Notes: generated by a model from the sequence alone, not told the origin. Numbered from the stretch's first letter, positions 1 to 5,354 are shown. The stretch: 8,218 nucleotides of DNA from Desulfobacteraceae bacterium UBA5616 (GCA_002423615.1 DIKO01000086.1:1-8218), one strand, 5' to 3'. Numbers and translations: made by a program.

Positions 1-18
1 CCCCCCCCCCCCCCCCCC
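1..18. repeat. Homopolymeric C tract (poly-G in the tadG reading direction)
   Basis: The window opens with 18 consecutive C bases, and the true length is unknown because the tract reaches the edge. In the minus-strand tadG frame it extends an AGG codon and then encodes at least five Gly. It may be a real slippage-prone tract or an artefact at a contig end. Confidence 0.9.
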
Positions 19-499
19 TTCTTGCCACGACCTGCACCGCGTTGATAAAATTTTGGTTTGCATCCAGCTCCTCCATGGAGACCCCCCAGAGATCCACCGG
101 CGCAACGGCGGCAAGGTCGGCAGCAGGTTGAAATGTTTTGGTGGAAAAAAACCAGTGACCGATCTGAACGTCTCCTGTATTTCCGTTAACCTCGACGTCC
201 ACTTCGATATCGCCTTCTTCGGCAAGAGCCTTGTTTTCCTTGGCCGCATCTTCAGCCTCCTGCATGGCAAAAGCTGCATTTATCGCGGTACCGTCATCGT
301 TGTACAAAACCCTGGCGCCCCTGAGTGCCCCGGCATCCGCGGCATTCTGGAGTTCATTGCGCACCACATAAAGGTGCCCGAAGTCAATGGCCAAGGCGGA
401 GACCCCGATAAGAACAAGCATCAACACAGCCACAAGAGGGAGAACCGCCCCGCGGCGGCACCCGGTTTTTGTTATGAGGGCATCCATAAGATTTTTCAT
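1..499 (-). CDS. tadG: TadG-like Flp pilus assembly protein, N-terminal part (runs off the left edge)
   Basis: About 166 N-terminal residues are visible; the gene continues past base 1. The protein starts with a short basic leader, then RRGAVLPLVAVLMLVLIGVS and a single membrane segment (about residues 17-39). It continues as AIDFGHLYVVRNELQNAADA, the signature of the TadE/TadG-like N-terminal domain. Family knowledge: TadG-type proteins are anchored in the inner membrane with a large periplasmic part and are needed for Flp pilus assembly. The start is the ATG at 497-499, 17 nt after the tadE stop, behind a modest GGGGTGG ribosome binding site; an ATG four codons later is possible. The last visible codons are V-A-R-R followed by an uninterrupted Gly run encoded by the 18-base homopolymer at the edge. 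The length and C-terminal domain (for example a von Willebrand A domain) cannot be judged. Confidence 0.8.
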   Translation of the reverse strand, partial: MKNLMDALITKTGCRRGAVLPLVAVLMLVLIGVSALAIDFGHLYVVRNELQNAADAGALRGARVLYNDDGTAINAAFAMQEAEDAAKENKALAEEGDIEVDVEVNGNTGDVQIGHWFFSTKTFQPAADLAAVAPVDLWGVSMEELDANQNFINAVQVVARRGGGGG

Positions 500-516
500 T
501 TTAATTCCACCCCTTT

Positions 517-948
517 TTATTCCAGCCTCATCACGGTTTCGGCTGTCAGGTTGATGGTCCCGTCAATGCCGTCTCCAAACAATTCGCTCAATCCGGCGAA
601 CACCAGGAACTGATAAGGATAGGTCACGTTCACCGTCAGGAGGTCCCCGCTATCTTCCCCGGGGGTAACCGTCACAATGGGTGCCGCAGTTTCTGAAAAG
701 GAAATCAGGTAGTCGCTGCAATAATCATTCACAGCCTTTATAATATCGTCCGGGATCGGCCTAGGATCGGAAAAAACGATCCCAGCCCGGGCGCCTTCGC
801 GGCTGGCATTGGTCAGCACGGCCTTGTCGAACAATAAAAAGCCGAACTCGATGATGCCGAAAAGGAGAAGGAACAACAGGGGGGAAATAATGGCAAATTC
901 CACCAAGGACCCGCCGGTTTCATCCTTTGTTCTTCTTAACCGTTTCAT
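517..948 (-). CDS. tadE: TadE-like pseudopilin of the Flp/Tad pilus system
   Basis: A 143-residue protein with a basic leader (MKRLRRTKDETG), then GGSLVEFAIISPLLFLLLFG, the classic TadE start. Cleavage is predicted between Gly12 and Gly13, leaving Glu at +5 and Phe at +6 of the mature protein, followed by one hydrophobic helix (to about residue 40). NASREGARAG, just after the helix, is also typical of the family. Family knowledge: TadE and TadF are minor pseudopilins processed by TadV. The rest of the chain is a periplasmic domain. The ATG at 946-948 is preferred because GAGG lies 6 nt upstream; an in-frame ATG at 958-960 would add MRLL but its nearest GGAG is 14 nt away. It lies 32 nt after the small exported gene and 17 nt before tadG, so it is in the same operon. 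Confidence 0.88.
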   Translation of the reverse strand: MKRLRRTKDETGGSLVEFAIISPLLFLLLFGIIEFGFLLFDKAVLTNASREGARAGIVFSDPRPIPDDIIKAVNDYCSDYLISFSETAAPIVTVTPGEDSGDLLTVNVTYPYQFLVFAGLSELFGDGIDGTINLTAETVMRLE

Positions 949-954
949 AAGAAG

Positions 955-958
955 CCTC
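955..958 (-). promoter_or_regulatory. Ribosome binding site deciding the tadE start
   Basis: GAGG (minus strand) sits 6 nt before the ATG at 948. It overlaps the alternative ATG at 960, whose own Shine-Dalgarno spacing is poor. This favours the shorter protein. Confidence 0.55.
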
Positions 959-980
959 ATGTGTAAAAAAATAACTCCGG

Positions 981-1283
981 CTATTTAATCGTCAGAATGC
1001 CGATTTCCTTGGATGAAGATTTTTTCTGGGCAGTGCCTTTGATATGGCCATCCATAATCCGTTCCCCCACCCGGCCATCAATGCCCATGATCGGAGTCAG
1101 GTCCTTACCTGCGTTGGGATTGAGTATCTGAAGGTATTTGGCGGTTTCAAAGGATCTTCCCCAATTTTGGTCCATCTGTGTGGGCCTGTTCAACAGACCT
1201 TCCTCGGCAAAGCCAAAGTTGGGCATGAACAGCAAAGCACCGATGAGTAAACAGAAGATTAAAGGTTTTGCAATCGATATCAT
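981..1283 (-). CDS. Small exported protein of the Tad locus (unknown function)
   Basis: A 100-residue protein with a clear Sec signal peptide: MISIAKP, a hydrophobic core and a probable cleavage after NFGFA, leaving about 74 residues. The mature part carries NWGRSFETAKYLQILNPNAG, followed by a G-D-G segment and a Lys/Ser-rich C-terminus. There is no Cys after the signal, so it is not a lipoprotein. Its place between the cpaC secretin and tadE, with GGAG 8 nt before the ATG and 28 nt after the cpaC stop, argues for a periplasmic or outer-membrane role in the Tad machine. From memory, the R-S-F-E-x2-K-x3-Q-I-x-N-P-x-A pattern recurs in short proteins of other Tad loci and loosely recalls the Q-x3-NP region of CpaD. 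That similarity is not verified. A pilotin or secretin accessory role is a guess. Confidence 0.7.
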   Translation of the reverse strand: MISIAKPLIFCLLIGALLFMPNFGFAEEGLLNRPTQMDQNWGRSFETAKYLQILNPNAGKDLTPIMGIDGRVGERIMDGHIKGTAQKKSSSKEIGILTIK

Positions 1284-1311
1284 GATATTTTCTCCATCTT
1301 TTTTTCAGGTT

Positions 1312-2766
1312 TTACTCTTCTCCTGGCATGGCATGGCCGAAATCCCCGTCCAAATCCCCGGTCATCCCTTTGGGAGCCTTCCCATCAGGCCTTCCCTGCA
1401 TCCGGCCCAGAAGATAAAAATCCAGGTCGCTGGGTTCCGTATAATAATCCGTGGGCAGGGTCTGCCGGGCTGTATCCAGGGGTTTGACCAGATGGGGGGT
1501 CACGATGATCACCAGTTCGGTCTCGTTTTTCTGGAAGGAGCGGCTCCGGAAAAGGTTGCCCAGAATGGGGAGATCCCCAAGGACCGGAAATTTGCTCATG
1601 GTATCCCGGGCCGTGTCTTTCAACAAGCCTGCGATGGCGAAACTCTGGCCGTCTCCTAACTCCACAACCGTCTGGGCCTTCCGGGTGCTGAGTCCGGGGA
1701 TCACGAATCCCGAGTACTGAACGGCGGTGGAAAAATCGAGTTCAGAAACTTCGGGCGCCACATTGATGTTGATCCGGTTGTCGCTCAAAACCGTGGGTGT
1801 GAAGGTGAGACCCACGCCGAAGGCTTTGTAATCGATGGCCACGGTGCCAAGGCCCTGTGGCGCGGGCACGGGAAATTCCCCGCCGGCGAGAAACTTCGCT
1901 TCCTGGCCGCTTAAGGCGATGAGGGTGGGCTCGGCCAGCACTTTGATCAGGCCGTCGGATTTTAAAGCATCGATAAACATCGTCCAGTTGATATCACCGG
2001 CGTTAAAACGGAAAAGCGCGTTGACATTTGGGGATGTGACGGTTCCAAAGGGGGCGGCTATACCGGGGTATCCGGTGCCGGGAACGGGTGTCCAGATATT
2101 TCCGTCATCCGGGGCAACTACATCGATCAAACCTCCCAAACGGCTGATGCCGAAATTGCCGGCTTCGGTCACCATATCGAAATTAATGCCCATCCGACGG
2201 GACAGGCTCCGCTGCATTTCCGCGACCCGCACTTCCAGCATGACCTGCTGAACACCGCGCACTTCCACCAGGTTGTTGATCTTGCCTTTTGGCGCAAACC
2301 CCTTGGCCAAAGTCAGGGCCTGGCTGAGGTTGGCGGCACTGGAAACCCGCCCGGACAGGGTCAGGGAATCACTGGCGGCCGTAACGCTCAAGTCCGTCTC
2401 CTGGGGCAGGATTTCATGAAGCTTTTTTTTCAGTTGGGATACATCGTACGAAACGGCAAGAGTGTAAGACTGGTTATCACCGTCAGTCGTCCAGACGGTG
2501 AGGTTCGTGGTACCGGCGGCTTTTCCGGTGAGGTAGATTTCTCTGGGGGAAATCAGCACGAAATCGGCGATTTCAGGGTTGGCGATGGAGACCCGCCGGG
2601 CCGGTCCGGATTGAAGCACCATGGATTTTCCCAGGACCAGTTGAAGGGTTTCCGATTCCTCCAGGGTAAATTCCGAAGCGTCCACGGCCCATAATGCCTG
2701 CCCCCACAGGATCAGGAACCACAGCGCAGTGAAAAAGGCGAATGTTTTTTTGTTCGGGTGGCACAT
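1312..2766 (-). CDS. cpaC: CpaC/RcpA-type outer-membrane secretin of the Tad pilus
   Basis: A 484-residue protein. Residues 1 to about 28 are a signal peptide (basic start, FAFFTALWFLILWGQALWA). Next comes an N-terminal pilus/secretin domain (about 32-108: ESETLQLVLGKS, VSIANPEIADFVLISP, and a beta-rich VWTTDG segment). A BON-like domain (about 109-172) contains SLTLSGRVSS. The secretin core (about 175-430) includes MLEVRVAEMQRSLSRRMGIN, VLAEPTLIALSGQEAKFLAG and the hallmark FPVLGDLPILGNLF at about 393-406, then ELVIIVTPHLV. Family knowledge: CpaC/RcpA multimerises as the outer-membrane gate through which the Flp pilus exits. A tail of about 55 residues, containing YYTEPSDLDFYLLGRMQG and ending in GDLDGDFGHAMPGEE, follows the core. 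The start ATG has GAGGAAGG upstream. The gene lies 54 nt after cpaB. Confidence 0.93.
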   Translation of the reverse strand: MCHPNKKTFAFFTALWFLILWGQALWAVDASEFTLEESETLQLVLGKSMVLQSGPARRVSIANPEIADFVLISPREIYLTGKAAGTTNLTVWTTDGDNQSYTLAVSYDVSQLKKKLHEILPQETDLSVTAASDSLTLSGRVSSAANLSQALTLAKGFAPKGKINNLVEVRGVQQVMLEVRVAEMQRSLSRRMGINFDMVTEAGNFGISRLGGLIDVVAPDDGNIWTPVPGTGYPGIAAPFGTVTSPNVNALFRFNAGDINWTMFIDALKSDGLIKVLAEPTLIALSGQEAKFLAGGEFPVPAPQGLGTVAIDYKAFGVGLTFTPTVLSDNRININVAPEVSELDFSTAVQYSGFVIPGLSTRKAQTVVELGDGQSFAIAGLLKDTARDTMSKFPVLGDLPILGNLFRSRSFQKNETELVIIVTPHLVKPLDTARQTLPTDYYTEPSDLDFYLLGRMQGRPDGKAPKGMTGDLDGDFGHAMPGEE

Positions 2767-2820
2767 AGGATTTCCTTCCTCAACTTGTATGGGTTTAAAT
2801 CTGCAATCATCCCACTTCTT

Positions 2821-3678
2821 TTATCTGCTGAGCTTCTGCTGTGCGACTTTGTCTCCCCGGATCACTTCGACGGTTACATAAGAAGGGGCCGCGGGCCGTC
2901 TTCTGACGATCCTTTTGGAAACAACCTCGGCAGGTTTGGCCGGTTCTTCGCCTCGAAGTGAAGCAAGGGTGGTGGGTATGGTCGCCCCTCGGGTTACCAC
3001 ACTTTCCCCATCCATGACATTGCGCAGGGCGAACTGGAGTTTTCCCAGGGTAGCGGCAAGTGCCAGTTTTTCCCCCTGCTCCGGGTCCACTTCCAGGGTG
3101 TACACATCCACGGGGCTGGGTTCTCCCTTTCCCTTGTCCTGAATTTCAGTCCCGGTTGCCAGCACCGGAATGTTTTCCAGCACCAGTTTTGTGACCTCGA
3201 TCTCTTTTTCAGGGTCCTCCAGAGTCACCAGCACATCCACCCGGTTTCCCGGCTGAATAAAGCCGGAGATGCCGATGACCTTATCCCCTTTGACGGCAAT
3301 GGCACGTTTTCCCTTCCGGACAACGGCGGAAACCCCACCTACGGTCACATCCACCGGCGCCAGCCGGGTTTCCAGGATCGGCTCTTTTTCGCTGAGTGCC
3401 GAGATGAGTACACGGCCCTCCAGAGACGAAACATCTGATTTAACTCCGGCCGGCAGGCTTTCCTGCAGAAAAGGGGCCTGCTTGATCATTTCTTTTGTCA
3501 ATTTGGTTCCCCAGGGAAGGTTTGTTGCCGCAACGACGATGGAAACAACCCCTTTTTCCACCCGGGCCACATCCCTGGGAACGGTTTTAACCTTGAGCCA
3601 CCGGTACACGAATATGCTCCCTCCAGTGGCGATGACCAGGGCCAGGATAATCGGTATAATCGCTTTCCATTTCCCCAT
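2821..3678 (-). CDS. cpaB: CpaB/RcpC family Flp pilus assembly protein with SAF domain
   Basis: A 285-residue protein. Residues about 6-27 form one membrane segment (AIIPIILALVIATGGSIFVY). After it comes a SAF-type domain (about 44-110) with VVAATNLPWGTKLTKEMI, then the CpaB/RcpC domain (about 113-235) with GKRAIAVKGD, GFIQPGNRVDVLVTLE and VDVYTLEVDPEQGEKLALAA. The C-terminus (about 240-285) is rich in Pro, Lys and Arg and probably extended. Family knowledge: CpaB sits in the periplasm anchored to the inner membrane, works with the CpaC secretin, and its SAF domain may bind a polysaccharide-like ligand. The ATG has AAAGGAG 7 nt upstream, and the gene starts 19 nt after the tadV stop. Length and order match standard Tad loci. 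Confidence 0.93.
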   Translation of the reverse strand: MGKWKAIIPIILALVIATGGSIFVYRWLKVKTVPRDVARVEKGVVSIVVAATNLPWGTKLTKEMIKQAPFLQESLPAGVKSDVSSLEGRVLISALSEKEPILETRLAPVDVTVGGVSAVVRKGKRAIAVKGDKVIGISGFIQPGNRVDVLVTLEDPEKEIEVTKLVLENIPVLATGTEIQDKGKGEPSPVDVYTLEVDPEQGEKLALAATLGKLQFALRNVMDGESVVTRGATIPTTLASLRGEEPAKPAEVVSKRIVRRRPAAPSYVTVEVIRGDKVAQQKLSR

Positions 3679-3697
3679 GGCAGAACTCCTTTGTCGC

Positions 3698-4264
3698 TTA
3701 TATGCTGAATTGAATTCCCAATAAATCCTGAATAAGTGTACTGTCCGTGATTTTCAGATACGCATAAAAAATCGTCCCCAGGGCAATGGGGAGGGCGAAT
3801 CGCAGAACAGGCTGTTTTTGGTTCTTTTCAGGGGGAATAAAAATAAAGCGGCCGGTCAGGAAAAAAATCTTTATAATATTTCCCCATCTCGAAAACATGT
3901 CACGTGCAAAATCCGGATATATCGCCAGCAGGATAATGGCGTAAACCAGCCCGAACAAAACGGCGAGAAACGCAGCAATTAAAACACCTTTGAAACCTAA
4001 AAAAGCTCCAACTCCGCCCATGAGCTTGGCGTCCCCGGCTCCCATTCCGCCCATGGCATAGGGGATAAGAAAAAACATTATTCCCATGAACATTCCCCCA
4101 AGACTGAACCCCAGACCGCCCCATCCACTGATCACGCTGTGATAAATAATTCCGAATACCATCATCGGAAAGCTTAATAAATTTGGTATCTTTCCGGTCA
4201 TAAAATCCTTAACTGTGGCCATGGCCATGCAGATTCCCAAGAAATTAGCCATTGCCAAGTTCAT
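3698..4264 (-). CDS. tadV: TadV/CpaA prepilin peptidase (A24 family)
   Basis: A 188-residue, strongly hydrophobic protein with about five or six membrane segments. It carries both catalytic Asp residues of the A24 aspartic prepilin peptidases: Asp20 in VKDFMTGKIPN and Asp78 in the GxGD motif of GGMGAGDAKLMGG. Family knowledge: TadV cleaves the short leader from Flp prepilin and from the TadE/F pseudopilins. It is small because it lacks the N-methylation domain of PilD-type enzymes. The ATG at 4262-4264 is chosen because GGGGGGAG lies 6 nt upstream. An open frame reaches an ATG at 4318, but that would add an 18-residue polar stretch (MIGGSCYPKNS...) overlapping a hairpin, and no site favours it. 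Its two natural substrates in this window are the flp product upstream and tadE downstream. Confidence 0.93.
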   Translation of the reverse strand: MNLAMANFLGICMAMATVKDFMTGKIPNLLSFPMMVFGIIYHSVISGWGGLGFSLGGMFMGIMFFLIPYAMGGMGAGDAKLMGGVGAFLGFKGVLIAAFLAVLFGLVYAIILLAIYPDFARDMFSRWGNIIKIFFLTGRFIFIPPEKNQKQPVLRFALPIALGTIFYAYLKITDSTLIQDLLGIQFSI

Positions 4265-4270
4265 TTTTTT

Positions 4271-4278
4271 CTCCCCCC
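4271..4278 (-). promoter_or_regulatory. Ribosome binding site deciding the tadV start
   Basis: GGGGGGAG followed by six A bases precedes the ATG at 4264. The upstream in-frame ATG at 4318 has no comparable site and lies inside a predicted stem-loop. Confidence 0.7.
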
Positions 4279-4289
4279 GGACCAAGCTG

Positions 4290-4336
4290 TTTTTTGGATA
4301 GCAGGAGCCTCCTATCAAAAAAGAAGAGGCCCCTGC
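4290..4336 (-). promoter_or_regulatory. Two overlapping, mutually exclusive hairpins between flp and tadV
   Basis: In minus-strand RNA, GCAGGGGCCTC (4326-4336) can pair with GAGGCTCCTGC (4301-4311) over 11 bp with one G-U, looping out 14 nt. Alternatively GATAG (4312-4316) pairs with CTATC (4297-4301), extended by U6 (4317-4322) against A6 (4290-4295) with one bulged base. The two folds share 4301-4311 and cannot coexist. Neither is followed by a U-run in the minus direction, so this is not a standard terminator. A role in partial termination, mRNA processing or protection of the flp message is inferred from position only. Confidence 0.5.
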
Positions 4337-4351
4337 CGAAACCTTTTTTAA

Positions 4352-4522
4352 CTAAGAAGCTGGATCTATAGTGGATTCCATTTCGGTGAACTTAGCTTCA
4401 ATAGTATCTCCCAATAATCCTATTGCAGTTGCAGTTGCAACAGCAATAAGCGCACCAATTATAGCATATTCCGTCAATTCCAAACCATCCTCGTCCTTAA
4501 TAAATCTCATGATCTTGTTCAT
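4352..4522 (-). CDS. flp: Flp-type major pilin (prepilin)
   Basis: A 56-residue prepilin. The 13-residue leader MNKIMRFIKDEDG ends in the Gly at which TadV is expected to cut. The mature protein begins L-E-L-T-E-Y, with the invariant Glu at +5 and Tyr at +6, and then one hydrophobic helix, AIIGALIAVATATAIGLLG. A short acidic, polar C-terminus ends in MESTIDPAS. The mature length of 43 residues is usual for Flp pilins. The ATG has AAGGAG 8 nt upstream. It is the first gene of the operon, as in most Tad loci, and is visibly more AT-rich than the genes after it. The product polymerises into bundled adhesive pili (family knowledge). Only one flp copy is visible here. Confidence 0.93.
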   Translation of the reverse strand: MNKIMRFIKDEDGLELTEYAIIGALIAVATATAIGLLGDTIEAKFTEMESTIDPAS

Positions 4523-4592
4523 TTTCCGTACTCCTTTCTTGTGTTTTTTTGTTTGTTGGCCTGAACGTTAAGTTGTTTACGACCGCCCCTTT

Positions 4593-4620
4593 TTTTGCCC
4601 TGTTTAAGAATCGGGCAAAA
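4593..4620 (-). repeat. Inverted repeat in the flp leader (TTTTGCCC / GGGCAAAA)
   Basis: Perfect 8-bp arms at 4593-4600 and 4613-4620 with a 12-nt spacer, ending about 70 nt upstream of the flp ATG. Runs of T lie on the 5' side and runs of A on the 3' side in both directions, so it lacks the trailing U-tract of a terminator. It could be an mRNA stem-loop or an operator. Confidence 0.5.
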
Positions 4621-4666
4621 CCTCTAAAAATATGCTTAATTTAAATTGCTTTTTCGTGATCCGGCT

Positions 4667-4695
4667 GTTTCAGAAAAATTCGGCCGGGCTGAAAC
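4667..4695 (-). repeat. Inverted repeat in the flp leader (GTTTCAG / CTGAAAC)
   Basis: Perfect 7-bp arms at 4667-4673 and 4689-4695, spacer 15 nt, with a CGGCCG palindrome inside the spacer. It would form a stem-loop in the predicted long leader. Confidence 0.4.
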
Positions 4696-4716
4696 TATAT
4701 TTCCAAATAAATATTT

Positions 4717-4728
4717 AAAACCGGTTTT
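4717..4728. repeat. 12-bp perfect palindrome AAAACCGGTTTT
   Basis: A perfect palindrome without a spacer in the AT-rich leader. This is the form expected of a dimeric regulator site, but no regulator can be named and chance is possible in such AT-rich DNA. Confidence 0.3.
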
Positions 4729-4805
4729 TTTGCCGCGAAAAAACCCGAAAAAAAGACATTGAAAATCGGTTTAAATTTGCGCAACAAACGCTGATCTGTA
4801 TTAAA

Positions 4806-4836
4806 ATTCTCGGGTTTAGGGCATATTTTCGAGAAT
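4806..4836 (-). repeat. Inverted repeat at the predicted transcript 5' end (ATTCTCG / CGAGAAT)
   Basis: Perfect 7-bp arms at 4830-4836 and 4806-4812 with a 17-nt spacer, starting about 6 nt after the inferred sigma-54 start site. In the minus direction the second arm is followed by TTTTAAT, a weak U-run. It could be a leader stem-loop, a weak attenuator or an operator placed just downstream of the promoter. Confidence 0.45.
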
Positions 4837-4852
4837 CCTGAGCGTGGTAGCC

Positions 4853-4869
4853 AGCAAACTTTATGCCAA
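4853..4869 (-). promoter_or_regulatory. Sigma-54 (RpoN) promoter for the Tad operon
   Basis: The minus strand reads TTGGCATAAAGTTTGCT. This matches the RpoN consensus (YTGGCACG-N4-TTGCW) with the essential GG and GC exactly 10 bases apart. It points toward flp. The start of transcription would be near 4842, about 320 nt before the flp ATG. I saw no other GG-N10-GC match of this quality and no convincing sigma-70 promoter in the region. Sigma-54 promoters need an AAA+ enhancer-binding protein, so the operon would be controlled by a signal-responsive activator encoded elsewhere. Confidence 0.65.
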
Positions 4870-4924
4870 GGCAATTAGTTTACAGCAAATTAAATATATT
4901 AGCTTGTTATTATTGTATTTTAAA

Positions 4925-4944
4925 TTTTGACCGGGTTTTTGACC
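4925..4944. repeat. Direct repeat TTTTGACC x2
   Basis: Two copies at 4925-4932 and 4937-4944, 12 bp apart, between the TGTAAA boxes and the sigma-54 promoter. This may be a regulator or DNA-bending site; evidence is weak. Confidence 0.3.
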
Positions 4945-4966
4945 TTTTGTTTTCGTTCAAAAATTG

Positions 4967-5013
4967 TTTACAAAAAATGTAAATAAATCGCCCCAAGTGT
5001 AAATTTTTGTAAT
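4967..5013. promoter_or_regulatory. Candidate enhancer (UAS): phased TGTAAA boxes
   Basis: TTTACA (4967-4972) and TGTAAA (4978-4983) form a perfect inverted repeat with a 5-bp spacer. Further boxes are TGTAAA at 4998-5003 and TGTAAT at 5008-5013. The direct copies start 20 and then 10 bp apart, so they lie on one face of the helix. They fall about 125-171 bp upstream of the inferred sigma-54 start, the usual place for enhancer-binding protein sites. Which protein binds is unknown. Confidence 0.4.
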
Positions 5014-5080
5014 TTCACGGTCCCGGTAGATGCTTTTTCATAGGCTCCCCGGGGCATAATCACGGCAACGGATTAGTAAC

Positions 5081-5111
5081 GATGGGTTGCGCTGCGCTCC
5101 ACCCATCCTAC
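5081..5111 (-). repeat. REP-type palindrome R1 (GTAG-headed, 31 bp)
   Basis: On the minus strand the head GTAG is followed by GATGGGT, a 13-nt middle (GGAGCGCAGCGCA) and ACCCATC. The arms are perfectly complementary. It is paired with R2 in inverted orientation. Confidence 0.8.
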
Positions 5112-5159
5112 ACCCCCCTGCGTACTACTTTGTGACATGGCTGGCGTTGAATGCTTACC

Positions 5160-5190
5160 GTAGGGTGGGTGCAGCGCAGCGTAACCCACC
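5160..5190 (+). repeat. REP-type palindrome R2 (GTAG-headed, 31 bp)
   Basis: GTAG, then GGTGGGT, middle GCAGCGCAGCGTA, then ACCCACC. The GTAG head faces the head of R1 across 48 bp. It is followed by AACCA, as is R4. Confidence 0.8.
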
Positions 5191-5221
5191 AACCAGAACC
5201 AGACTCGGGCGGATTTATGGC

Positions 5222-5252
5222 GATGGGTTTCGCTCCGCTCTACCCATCCTAC
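5222..5252 (-). repeat. REP-type palindrome R3 (GTAG-headed, 31 bp)
   Basis: On the minus strand: GTAG, GATGGGT, middle AGAGCGGAGCGAA, ACCCATC. It shares the GATGGGT arm variant with R1, while R2 and R4 share the GGTGGGT variant. This suggests the R1/R2 and R3/R4 pairs are copies of one two-element unit. Confidence 0.8.
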
Positions 5253-5273
5253 ATCCCGCCCTTCTGCCGCATC

Positions 5274-5304
5274 GTAGGGTGGGTGCAGCGAAGCGTAACC
5301 CACC
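5274..5304 (+). repeat. REP-type palindrome R4 (GTAG-headed, 31 bp)
   Basis: GTAG, GGTGGGT, middle GCAGCGAAGCGTA, ACCCACC. It differs from R2 at a single base over the 31 bp and faces R3 across 21 bp. Confidence 0.8.
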
Positions 5305-5334
5305 AACCATAAACCACGAACACGTCCACGATAT

Positions 5335-5346
5335 GATGGGTTACGC
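5335..5346 (-). repeat. Truncated REP-type element R5
   Basis: GATGGGTTACGC matches only the outer half of an R1/R3-type unit and then diverges, 8 bp before the stop codon of the MaoC gene. It is probably a remnant. Confidence 0.45.
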
Positions 5347-5354
5347 CACTGAAT

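Larger units (their letters stand above)
4523..5080. other. AT-rich intergenic control region upstream of the Tad operon
   Basis: More than 550 bases without a credible gene. The composition is much more AT-rich than either gene block. It contains, from right to left, phased TGTAAA boxes (4967-5013), a doubled TTTTGACC (4925-4944), a sigma-54 promoter (4853-4869), and inverted repeats at 4806-4836, 4717-4728, 4667-4695 and 4593-4620. The only start-stop frames in the leader are trivially short and lack ribosome binding sites. Outside these elements I see nothing recognisable. Confidence 0.8.

Noticed and set aside
53..613. 186-residue plus-strand frame opposite tadG/tadE
   Set aside because: Spans the boundary of two clear minus-strand genes and has no recognisable features.
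1138..2694. Long plus-strand open frames opposite cpaC and the small exported gene
   Set aside because: Shadows of well-supported minus-strand genes; no ribosome binding sites or recognisable domains.
4593..4620. Intrinsic terminator
   Set aside because: The T run precedes and the A run follows the GC stem on both strands, so the required trailing U-tract is missing.
4685..4712. Sigma-70 promoter around TATAGT near TTGGAAATATAG
   Set aside because: No acceptable -35 hexamer at 16-18 bp; AT-rich DNA gives such -10 matches by chance.
4723..4767. 14-residue minus-strand frame (MSFFRVFSRQKNRF) in the leader
   Set aside because: No Shine-Dalgarno sequence, very short, and rich in homopolymers.
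4785..4800. Second sigma-54-like match around GCAACAAACGCTG
   Set aside because: The -24 GG is absent on the minus strand.
5081..5304. Possible CRISPR array
   Set aside because: Repeats alternate in orientation, are palindromic with GTAG heads, and spacers vary (48, 31, 21 bp). There are no cas genes.
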